A DNA stretch of 13,320 nucleotides. It comes from Acidimicrobiaceae bacterium (GTDB taxonomy: Bacteria > Actinomycetota > Acidimicrobiia > Acidimicrobiales > RAAP-2). The position numbers and the translations under genes are program-made. This document shows positions 7,002-13,320 of this stretch, one piece after another (position 1 is the stretch's first letter; each line of letters starts with the position of its first letter). The notes under the pieces were generated by a model. It searched no databases. It was not told the DNA's origin and worked only from the letters and a program-made list of their open reading frames with translations. The stretch lies in NCBI GenBank assembly GCA_003133075.1, contig PKZN01000042.1, positions 1-13,320 of the forward strand. Direction: 5' to 3'.

Positions 7002-9092
7002 ATGGCGTCGAGGTTGTCGTTTCGAGGTCGCTCATGGTCGACGAGCTTCCTCGCGATGTTCGTCGCCGCGGCGGTCCTGGCGGGCTGTGGGGCTCAGGCG
7101 CAGTCGGCGCCGACGGACTCTACACCCGTCACCCCGACTGGCTACCTCGCTCCATCGTCGCAGTGCTCTTCGGGCGCCACCTTTCTCACCCAAGCCGTCA
7201 ACGGGGACCTCAGCGGATGTTTCCGTGTGCCTCAGCTTCGTGCGTCATCGTTGGTCGTGTCACTACAGACCTACGTCATGAAGACGGGAACTCCTTCGAC
7301 CTTGCCCACCACGACCGTGCCGTCGCGCCCGGGCGGTCGCCTCACGATCCAGGTGAAATCTCGCGACGTGACGCCGGGGGAGCGGGTCGTCGTAGTCGGT
7401 CGTTACCGACTGCACGCGCCCTCGCCGAGAAACGCCTACGCCAATCTCTGTTGGGACGGATGCCAAAGCGGACTCGTCGAACAGGGTGTCGCGATTCAGT
7501 GGACGTCGACGACAACCTTTCAGATGACGCTCTTCGTTCCTCGAACCGCGTGGCTGGAGTCGAGTTCGCACGGCGTGAGTGTGCATCCACTAACCTCGGG
7601 TCACTACTCGGTGGGCGTGCAGTGCCTCGGTGAGATTTCGGGCTGCGCGCTGGGACGCAGCGACGCATCAGTCGAACTGCACCTCGCGGCGCCATCGCCG
7701 ACGCGATGCGCTGCGTCTCGCCCCTGTACGTCACTACATCTCAGTGCGACTCGCTCGGGCGTGGGCGACGTGGTGGAGGTGAGCGGCTGGGCCCCGCTCG
7801 AGTCGATCATCGGTCAGCCGTTCGGATTCCAACTCTCGGTGGCGCGCGCCGCCGCGGGCGCTCGGTACTCGGCGCTGTCGGTTCTGCGTACCTCGAGCGG
7901 CGGGGATCTCAGCGTCGACCTCGCGCCAGAGATTCTTCACGTCATAGCGAGCAAGACCTGGTCGGGCCTCGGCCACCTGGGGTACGTCACCTCCAGCTTC
8001 GCGGGCCCGTCTCCCATCGACGTAGTGAGTGGCTCGAACCGCGTCGCGTGGTGCCAACCGACGTCGCTCGAGATCACGAACGGCTCGACGATGACCTCCA
8101 TCCCCACCGCCGGCGTCGCGGCGGCGCTGCGTGGTACCAACCTTTCGCTCTTCGCCACGCCAACGGCTCGCCCACCCTGTTCGACGGTGTTGATGGTGCC
8201 GCGATATCCCAACAGCGTCTTCGCGGGATTTAACACCGCGACCAGTGAGGGGGCTCCGCCGATCTTCTTAGCGGGCCTCTATAGCACCGACGGCGGCTTG
8301 CGCTGGGAGCGAGTACCGATACCACCAGGTTCGAGCGACGAAAACTTCGCGGGCTTCATTTCAAATCACGACGTGGTCGAAGCGCTCTTCTCCTCGTCAG
8401 AAGGCGGCGGGTTCGATACGCCGGTCGGTACGACGAATGGCCGAGTGGCGACGGAACTGACGACGAACGGTGGCGTGACGTGGGCGGCTTCACTACTGGG
8501 CTGTCCACCGTCCGGTCCGTGCGCGTCCTTCGGGCCGTACCAGTGGGGCAACTGTGCCATGAACGGTTCCTCGCAGGCCCTACTCGTCGCACGGAGTGGC
8601 GTGAGCGGTGCGCTCGGAACAACGTGGCGAAACTCCTCCTGGCCGACGACGGTCAACAGTTGCTTCTCCCAGCAGCTCGTCGCCACGTCGAGTGACGGAC
8701 TCGTTCTGCTCGATCCTTCCTCGCAGTATCCACTGCTTCGCTCGACCGACGGTGGCGTCGATTGGTCATCGATTTCCCTGCCGGAGAATGACGGGGAGGA
8801 CTCCCCCGAGGGGCCGCCGCTGGGCACATCGTTGTTGATGGCGCCAGACGGTTCGCTCTTCGCCAGCGTGACTTCAACGACGGGGACGCGCGAGTCGCTG
8901 TTGCGTCTCTACCCTGGCGCGACGGCGTGGTGCGTGGTGCCAGGTCTCCTCGGAGCGTCGGCGAAGGTCGGCGGTGTCGGCGCACTGCGGGTTACGGCGA
9001 CCGACCTGGTGTGGACGCAGGATCGTTACCCGACGAACGGCGCCGAGAGATCAACGACCCACGTCGTGGCCTTCTCGCACCTGAGTTGCTAG
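7002..9092 (+). CDS. Predicted lipoprotein with Asp-box (BNR-like) repeats
   Basis: The 696-residue product begins with a lipoprotein signal: MASRLSFRGRSWS, a hydrophobic stretch, then a lipobox LAGC with Cys29 as the predicted lipidated residue, so it should be anchored outside the membrane. The C-terminal half contains three Asp-box motifs: STDGGLRW (428-435), TTNGGVTW (487-494) and STDGGVDW (581-588). These are typical of beta-propeller folds found in sialidases, sortilin-like proteins and Ycf48-like proteins. No sialidase catalytic set is recognisable, so binding rather than hydrolysis is the safer reading. The N-terminal half (about 110-350) is beta-rich and Cys-containing, with stretches resembling Ig-like folds (VTPGERVVVVGRY; VGDVVEVSGWAP). 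There are many cysteines overall, suggesting disulfides. It is divergent from the helicase gene and stands alone. No specific family was recognised; the function is unknown. Confidence 0.82.
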   Translation: MASRLSFRGRSWSTSFLAMFVAAAVLAGCGAQAQSAPTDSTPVTPTGYLAPSSQCSSGATFLTQAVNGDLSGCFRVPQLRASSLVVSLQTYVMKTGTPSTLPTTTVPSRPGGRLTIQVKSRDVTPGERVVVVGRYRLHAPSPRNAYANLCWDGCQSGLVEQGVAIQWTSTTTFQMTLFVPRTAWLESSSHGVSVHPLTSGHYSVGVQCLGEISGCALGRSDASVELHLAAPSPTRCAASRPCTSLHLSATRSGVGDVVEVSGWAPLESIIGQPFGFQLSVARAAAGARYSALSVLRTSSGGDLSVDLAPEILHVIASKTWSGLGHLGYVTSSFAGPSPIDVVSGSNRVAWCQPTSLEITNGSTMTSIPTAGVAAALRGTNLSLFATPTARPPCSTVLMVPRYPNSVFAGFNTATSEGAPPIFLAGLYSTDGGLRWERVPIPPGSSDENFAGFISNHDVVEALFSSSEGGGFDTPVGTTNGRVATELTTNGGVTWAASLLGCPPSGPCASFGPYQWGNCAMNGSSQALLVARSGVSGALGTTWRNSSWPTTVNSCFSQQLVATSSDGLVLLDPSSQYPLLRSTDGGVDWSSISLPENDGEDSPEGPPLGTSLLMAPDGSLFASVTSTTGTRESLLRLYPGATAWCVVPGLLGASAKVGGVGALRVTATDLVWTQDRYPTNGAERSTTHVVAFSHLSC

Positions 9093-9129
9093 CGCTACGC
9101 CGGGGGCGTGACGGCCGCTCGATGGTTGT

Positions 9130-9135
9130 TACATT
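9130..9135 (+). promoter_or_regulatory. Candidate -10 box for the xth operon
   Basis: TACATT ends 6 nt before the GTG at 9142, with GTGACG at 9108-9113 as a possible -35 (four of six matches, 16-bp spacer). There is no Shine-Dalgarno sequence before the GTG, so a leaderless transcript covering the three overlapping genes is plausible. Confidence 0.4.
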
Positions 9136-9141
9136 TCATAG

Positions 9142-9942
9142 GTGCGCTTAATCTCCTGGAACGTCAATGGAATTCGGGCAGTTTCGAAAAAGGGGCTCTT
9201 TAATCCCTGTATCGAGGAGCTCAATCCCGACGTGATCTGCCTCCAAGAGACCAAGGCCGAACAGTCCCAGTCCGACGTGGAGTTGCCCGGCTTCGAGGAG
9301 CACTGGTACTCCGCGGAGAAAAAGGGCTACTCCGGTACGGCGATTTTTTCCAAGGTCGCGCCGCTGGCGGTCACGGCGGGCTTGCCGACGACGAGTGCTG
9401 AGCGCTTCTCGCTCCAGCGCGACGAGTTCGGCGATCCGAACAACGAGGGCCGCGTACTCACCGCGGAGTTTCCCGACTTCTTCCTCGTCACCGTGTACAC
9501 GCCCAACGCCAAGGGCGGTCTCGAGCGGCTCTCGCTGCGCCACACGCAGTGGGACCCCGCGTTTCTACATCACCTCAAGGAACTCGAGGCGAGCAAACCG
9601 GTGGTGTTCTGCGGCGACCTCAACGTCGCGCACACCCCCGATGACCTGGCGAATCCCAAGGCCAACGTCGGCTCGGCCGGCTACACCGCCCAGGAGCGAG
9701 AGGGGTTTCAGAACTACCTCGACGCGGGGTTCGTCGACACCTTTCGACTCTTTCACCAGGGCAACGGCTTTTACACCTGGTGGTCCAACTTCTCCAAGGC
9801 CCGCGAGCGAAACGTGGGCTGGCGCATCGACTACTTCTTGGTCTCTGAGCGTCTCGTGCCGCGCGTCGTCGCCGCCGATATCCACCCCTCGGTCATGGGC
9901 AGCGACCACTGTCCCGTCAGCTTGACGCTGTCGCCGGCATGA
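9142..9942 (+). CDS. xth: Exodeoxyribonuclease III (AP endonuclease, ExoIII/Xth type)
   Basis: The 266-residue product belongs to the endonuclease/exonuclease/phosphatase fold and matches ExoIII in length (E. coli 268). By family it cleaves abasic sites in base excision repair and degrades one strand of duplex DNA 3' to 5'. Visible motifs are ISWNVNGIRAV at the N-terminus with the metal-coordinating Asn, CLQETKA with the metal-binding Glu, VYTPNAKGG with the conserved Tyr, FCGDLNVAHTPDDLANPKAN with catalytic Asp/Asn, WRIDYFLVS, and the terminal GSDHCPVSL with the catalytic Asp-His pair. The GTG start is fixed by the immediate RLISWN motif; no Shine-Dalgarno sequence is present. Its stop overlaps the next start as ATGA, so it heads an operon with the GH65 gene, an unusual pairing for a repair nuclease. 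Confidence 0.95.
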   Translation: MRLISWNVNGIRAVSKKGLFNPCIEELNPDVICLQETKAEQSQSDVELPGFEEHWYSAEKKGYSGTAIFSKVAPLAVTAGLPTTSAERFSLQRDEFGDPNNEGRVLTAEFPDFFLVTVYTPNAKGGLERLSLRHTQWDPAFLHHLKELEASKPVVFCGDLNVAHTPDDLANPKANVGSAGYTAQEREGFQNYLDAGFVDTFRLFHQGNGFYTWWSNFSKARERNVGWRIDYFLVSERLVPRVVAADIHPSVMGSDHCPVSLTLSPA

Positions 9943-12323
9943 ATCAGCGTGGCAACTACGACGTCGAGCCCTGGGGACTGCGCGAGACGTCCTTAGATCT
10001 TGAGGTGCTCGCCCAGAGTGAGTCGCTCTTCGCGCTGTCCAATGGGAACATCGGGTGGCGGGGCAATCTCGACGAGGGTGAACCCCACGGACTTCACGGC
10101 TCGTACCTAAACGGTGTTCACGAACTGCGGCCGCTGCCGTACGCGGAGGTCGGTTTCGGGTACCCCGAACAGGACCAGGTGGCGGTCAACGTCACCGACG
10201 GCAAGATCTTCCGTCTCCTGGTCGACGACGAGCCCTTCGGTGTTCGCTACGGCGTCCTGGCGAGCCACGAACGGTTCCTCGACTTTCGTAGCGGCCTCCT
10301 CGAGCGCGTGATCGACTGGGCGACGCCCAAGGGCAAGCGCGTGCGGATCACCTCGACGCGTCTGGTCTCCTTCGAACAACGTTCCATCGGCGCTATCTGC
10401 TACGAAGTCGAAGCGCTCGATCAACCGGTCCACCTCGTGCTCCAGTCCGAGCTCGTCACCAACGAGCCCGCGCCGCCGGCGAGTAACGACCCCCGTGACG
10501 CCATTGCCCTCGATGCACCCTGGAGTTCGCTCACCTTCACCAGCGACGGCACGTGGGCCGAGTTGCTGCACCGCACTGCGTTCAGTGGGCTGACGGTGGC
10601 GGCGGTGATGGACCACGAGATCGACGCACCACCGTCGGCGATCGTGACGAGCGAGAGCTTCGAAGACGTGGCGCGGATGACGATCTCGGTGAACGTGGAG
10701 CCCGGTGAACGATTACGCGTCGTGAAGTTCGTCGCGTACGGCTGGTCCTCGGAACAGACTTGGGAGGCGCTGCGCGACCAGACGAACGCCGCCATGGTGG
10801 CCGCGCGTGAGCGCGGGTGGGAGGGACTGTGTCGAGACCAGTGCGACTACCTCGACGACTTCTGGCACCGGGCCGACGTAGAGATCGACGGCGACGCGGA
10901 AATCCAGCAGGCCGCGCGGTTTTCGCTCTTCCACGTGCTCCAGGCCGGTGCGCGCAACGAACGACGGGCGATTCCCGCCAAGGGCCTGACCGGTAACGGC
11001 TACGACGGTCACGCCTTTTGGGACAGCGAAACCTTCGTGCTCCAGGTGCTGAGTTATATCGCACCAAACGCAGTCAGCGAGGCGCTGCGCTGGCGACACA
11101 GCACCCTGCCCATGGCGAAGGAGCGGGCCACGCAACTTCGACTCGAAGGCGCGGCCTTCCCGTGGCGCACGATCACCGGGGCGGAGTGTTCGAGTTACTG
11201 GCCCGCGGGAACGGCGGCGTTCCACGTCACCGCCGACATTAGTGACGCGGTGTTGCGCTACGTGCACGCCACCGGTGACGTCGACTTCGAGCGAAACCAG
11301 GGTCTGGAACTCCTGGTGGAGAGCTCGCGGCTGTGGCTCGCGCTGGGGCACTACGACTTCATCGGCAAGTTCCGTCTCGACGGCGTGACGGGTCCCGACG
11401 AGTACAGCGCGGTGGCGGACAACAACATCTACACGAATTTGATGGCTGAGCAGAACCTGCGCGCCGCCGCCGACGTCGCGGAACGCTACGCCAATGAAGC
11501 AGCGGCGCTCGGGGTCACGGACGAAGAGATCGCCGCGTGGCGAGCGGCGGCTGCGGCGATGACAATTCCCTTCGACGAGCGCCTCGGGGTGTTCTCCCAG
11601 GCGGAGCGATTCACCGATCACGAGTTCTGGGACTTCGAGGGCACCACCGACGAGCAGTATCCGCTGCTCTTGAACTTCCCCTACTTCGACCTCTACCGCA
11701 AACAGGTTGTCAAGCAGGCCGACCTCGTGATGGCGATGTACCTGCGTGGTGACGCCTTCACCCCGGAGCAGAAGCGAGTCAACTTCGACTACTACGAGTC
11801 CCTCACCGTTCGTGACTCGTCGCTCTCGGCCTGTAGTCAGTCGGTGCTCGCTGCCGAAGTCGGTCACCTGGCACTCGCGTACGACTACCTCGCCGAGGCG
11901 TCGTTGATGGACCTCGAGGACCTCGAGCACAACACGCGTGACGGTCTACACGTCGCATCGCTCGCCGGCACGTGGATTTCCCTGGTGGCGGGACTTGCCG
12001 GCATGCGACCCTGGGGCGAGTCGCTGCGGTTCTCTCCCCAGCTACCCGAGGGCATCACTCGCCTCGCGTTCAATCTCGTCTTTCGGGGCCGTCATCTTCG
12101 CGTGGAGACGACGCCGACGACAACGACGTACACGCTCTCACGTGGTGACGCGCTCGAACTGCGCCACGGTTACGAGGCCTTCACGGTCACACCGGGAGCG
12201 AGTGTCGTGCTCGATCGGACCCTCGAAGCGCTGCCGACCGCCTGGCCGCCACCCGTCCAGCCGCGCGGCCGCGCACCACAACACCGAGTCGCCGACGCGG
12301 GGCGTAAGGACGTCACGGCGTGA
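9939..12323 (+). CDS. Glycoside hydrolase family 65 disaccharide phosphorylase
   Basis: The 794-residue product matches GH65 enzymes (maltose, trehalose and kojibiose phosphorylases), which split alpha-linked disaccharides with inorganic phosphate and inversion to give beta-glucose 1-phosphate. The N-terminal beta-sandwich domain (about 10-270, LSNGNIGWRGNLDEG) is followed by the (alpha/alpha)6 barrel. The barrel shows GHAFWDSETF (357-366), the catalytic acid Glu488 in GVTGPDEYS, KQAD (592-595), and the phosphate-site elements DSSLS (626-630) and DGLHVASLAG with His671. Keeping these phosphate-contact residues argues for a phosphorylase rather than a hydrolase. Length is usual for the family apart from a basic, Pro-rich tail (about 770-794). 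Substrate cannot be told from sequence; trehalose, maltose, nigerose and kojibiose are all open. It overlaps xth upstream and the HAD gene downstream by 4 nt each, implying translational coupling. It resembles mycobacterial Rv3401. Confidence 0.93.
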   Translation: MNQRGNYDVEPWGLRETSLDLEVLAQSESLFALSNGNIGWRGNLDEGEPHGLHGSYLNGVHELRPLPYAEVGFGYPEQDQVAVNVTDGKIFRLLVDDEPFGVRYGVLASHERFLDFRSGLLERVIDWATPKGKRVRITSTRLVSFEQRSIGAICYEVEALDQPVHLVLQSELVTNEPAPPASNDPRDAIALDAPWSSLTFTSDGTWAELLHRTAFSGLTVAAVMDHEIDAPPSAIVTSESFEDVARMTISVNVEPGERLRVVKFVAYGWSSEQTWEALRDQTNAAMVAARERGWEGLCRDQCDYLDDFWHRADVEIDGDAEIQQAARFSLFHVLQAGARNERRAIPAKGLTGNGYDGHAFWDSETFVLQVLSYIAPNAVSEALRWRHSTLPMAKERATQLRLEGAAFPWRTITGAECSSYWPAGTAAFHVTADISDAVLRYVHATGDVDFERNQGLELLVESSRLWLALGHYDFIGKFRLDGVTGPDEYSAVADNNIYTNLMAEQNLRAAADVAERYANEAAALGVTDEEIAAWRAAAAAMTIPFDERLGVFSQAERFTDHEFWDFEGTTDEQYPLLLNFPYFDLYRKQVVKQADLVMAMYLRGDAFTPEQKRVNFDYYESLTVRDSSLSACSQSVLAAEVGHLALAYDYLAEASLMDLEDLEHNTRDGLHVASLAGTWISLVAGLAGMRPWGESLRFSPQLPEGITRLAFNLVFRGRHLRVETTPTTTTYTLSRGDALELRHGYEAFTVTPGASVVLDRTLEALPTAWPPPVQPRGRAPQHRVADAGRKDVTA

Positions 12324-13120
12324 GTGACGCCGGCTCCGCCGCCCGCGATCCGGCTTCGGTGGACGTGTCGGCCTACGGCGCGTGGCTCTTCGACATGGAC
12401 GGTGTCTTGACCAAGACCGCCGACGTCCACGCCGCGGCGTGGAAAGAGGCCTTCGACGCGTTCTTACTCGAAGAAGGCAAGCGCACCGGCGCGACGTACG
12501 CGCCCTTCGACGTAGGGAGCGACTATCAGAGGTACGTCGACGGGGAACCCCGCGCGGACGGCGTGCGGAACTTTCTCGCGGCGCGCGGCATCTCGCTGCC
12601 CGAAGGCAACGACGACGATCCACCCGACGCGCGCAGCGTCGCCGGCGTCGGTAACCGCAAGAACCAACTCGTCGTAGAGGTCATGAAGACCAAAGGCGTC
12701 GCCGTCTACGACGGGGCCGTGGTGCTCGTGAAGGAACTTCGCCGTCGCGGTATCAAAGTCGCCGTCGTCTCGGCGAGTGAAAATACCCAGGCGGCCCTCT
12801 CGGCCGCGGGCATCGAGGATCTCTTCGACGCTCGCGTCGACGGGCTCGTCGTGAAGCAACTGCACCTCGCCGGAAAGCCCGCGCCCGACAGTTTTCTAGA
12901 GGGCGCGAAGATGCTCGGGGTCGCCGCGGAGAACGCCGTCGTCATCGAAGACGCGCTCGCGGGCGTGGAGGCCGGTCGCGCGGGCCATTTCGCGCTCGTC
13001 GTCGGCGTCGACAACCACGACGCAGCGGGAGTGCACGCCTACGCGGATGCACTCCACGAGCACGGTGCGAACGTGGTGGTGCGAGATCTCCGTGAGGTGA
13101 TGGGCGAGTCGCCACATTGA
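12320..13120 (+). CDS. pgmB: Beta-phosphoglucomutase-like HAD-superfamily protein
   Basis: The 266-residue product is a HAD-superfamily phosphomutase of the beta-PGM branch, expected to convert beta-glucose 1-phosphate to glucose 6-phosphate. Motif I is FDMDGVLT, with nucleophile Asp25 and acid/base Asp27. Motif II is VVSAS with Ser151, motif III is AGKPAPDSF with Lys186, and motif IV is VIEDALAGVEAG with Glu210-Asp211. The helical cap carries YVDGEPRADGVRNFLAARGI and GNRKN. It is about 45 residues longer than L. lactis beta-PGM (221), mainly in the cap, and closely resembles mycobacterial Rv3400, which also pairs with a GH65 gene. The GTG start overlaps the GH65 stop as GTGA, with AAGGA 9 nt upstream. 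The gene pairing strongly supports the mutase call over a generic phosphatase. The symbol is assigned by function, not by verified orthology. Confidence 0.9.
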   Translation: MSDAGSAARDPASVDVSAYGAWLFDMDGVLTKTADVHAAAWKEAFDAFLLEEGKRTGATYAPFDVGSDYQRYVDGEPRADGVRNFLAARGISLPEGNDDDPPDARSVAGVGNRKNQLVVEVMKTKGVAVYDGAVVLVKELRRRGIKVAVVSASENTQAALSAAGIEDLFDARVDGLVVKQLHLAGKPAPDSFLEGAKMLGVAAENAVVIEDALAGVEAGRAGHFALVVGVDNHDAAGVHAYADALHEHGANVVVRDLREVMGESPH

Positions 13121-13140
13121 CCCCGGGCGCAGCGACCGTA

Positions 13141-13320
13141 TTACTCCATCCGTTGCGCGACAGCCCTTTCGGCGAGTGAGCCCTTCGCGAACTCGTCGCG
13201 TACGTACTCGCGGTCAACGTCCGCTCGGTTCTGTGAAAGCTTGGCCTTTCCCTCAATGGAGAGAACGTCGATCTCGAGTCCGACGATGGCCTTCAGCTGC
13301 TGGTCTCGATAGTGCTCGTC
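13141..13320 (-). CDS. PaiB-like FMN-binding transcriptional regulator, C-terminal part
   Basis: Read on the minus strand from the window edge, this frame is open for 59 codons to a TAA at 13141-13143. The product contains QLKAIVGLEIDVLSIEGKAK, then LSQNRADVDREYV. The IVGxEIxVxxxEGKxKLSQNR signature marks the C-terminus of the PaiB / FMN-binding negative transcriptional regulator family, which has a flavin-binding split-barrel fold. The N-terminal two thirds, including most of the flavin site, lie outside the window. Its end is 20 bp from the convergent pgmB stop. The family call is good; the regulated genes are unknown. Confidence 0.8.
   Translation of the reverse strand, partial: DEHYRDQQLKAIVGLEIDVLSIEGKAKLSQNRADVDREYVRDEFAKGSLAERAVAQRME

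Noticed and set aside
9097..9109. Small hairpin ACGCC-ggg-GGCGT after the lipoprotein gene, considered as a terminator
   Set aside because: The stem is only 5 bp and has no T-run; it is too weak to call.
10713..11930. Open frame of 405 codons on - opposite the GH65 gene
   Set aside because: It is antisense to the conserved GH65 barrel, carries no family signature, and is explained by GC-rich third positions.

Overview
The window is a dense, high-GC stretch of bacterial chromosome. The gene content and style suggest an actinobacterium, plausibly of the Acidimicrobiia type: about 60% or more G+C by eye, GTG starts, several genes with no Shine-Dalgarno sequence, and a GH65/HAD pair closely resembling mycobacterial Rv3401/Rv3400. 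This taxonomic guess is inference; no rRNA or tRNA marker is present. No insertion sequence, CRISPR array, tRNA, phage gene or plasmid origin was seen.

Left part (1-2740): a DUF2237 gene on + runs in from the window edge. Its conserved N-terminal motif is readable upstream of the first ATG but is cut by an in-frame TAG at 22-24. Convergent to it is an atypical short-chain dehydrogenase (SDR) on -, which diverges from a TetR-family regulator on +. The shared intergenic region carries two copies of a 19-bp palindrome, the likely operators of this regulator. A strong GC-rich hairpin lies between tetR and a convergent gene for a small secreted Ser/Thr-rich, Ala-rich helical protein.

Middle (2741-9092): a triple-PAS GGDEF diguanylate cyclase with catalytic and inhibitory sites intact (+) ends 23 bp from a convergent UvrD/Rep-type superfamily 1 helicase (-). 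Divergent from the helicase is a large predicted lipoprotein with Asp-box (BNR-like) motifs (+), of unknown function.

Right part (9142-13320): three genes overlap by 4 bp at each junction: exonuclease III, a GH65 disaccharide phosphorylase, and a beta-phosphoglucomutase-like HAD phosphatase/mutase. The last two form a coherent route: disaccharide plus phosphate gives beta-glucose 1-phosphate and glucose, and the mutase makes glucose 6-phosphate. The DNA repair nuclease at the head of this operon is an unexpected partner. At the right edge, on -, is the C-terminal end of a PaiB-like FMN-binding regulator, truncated by the window.

The most useful leads are the nonsense codon in the DUF2237 gene, the paired TetR operators, and a TAC-N-[A/T]-T box 6-7 nt upstream of three start codons that lack a Shine-Dalgarno sequence, which suggests leaderless transcription. 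I see no clear candidate for a wholly new multi-gene system; most genes are recognisable housekeeping or metabolic families.
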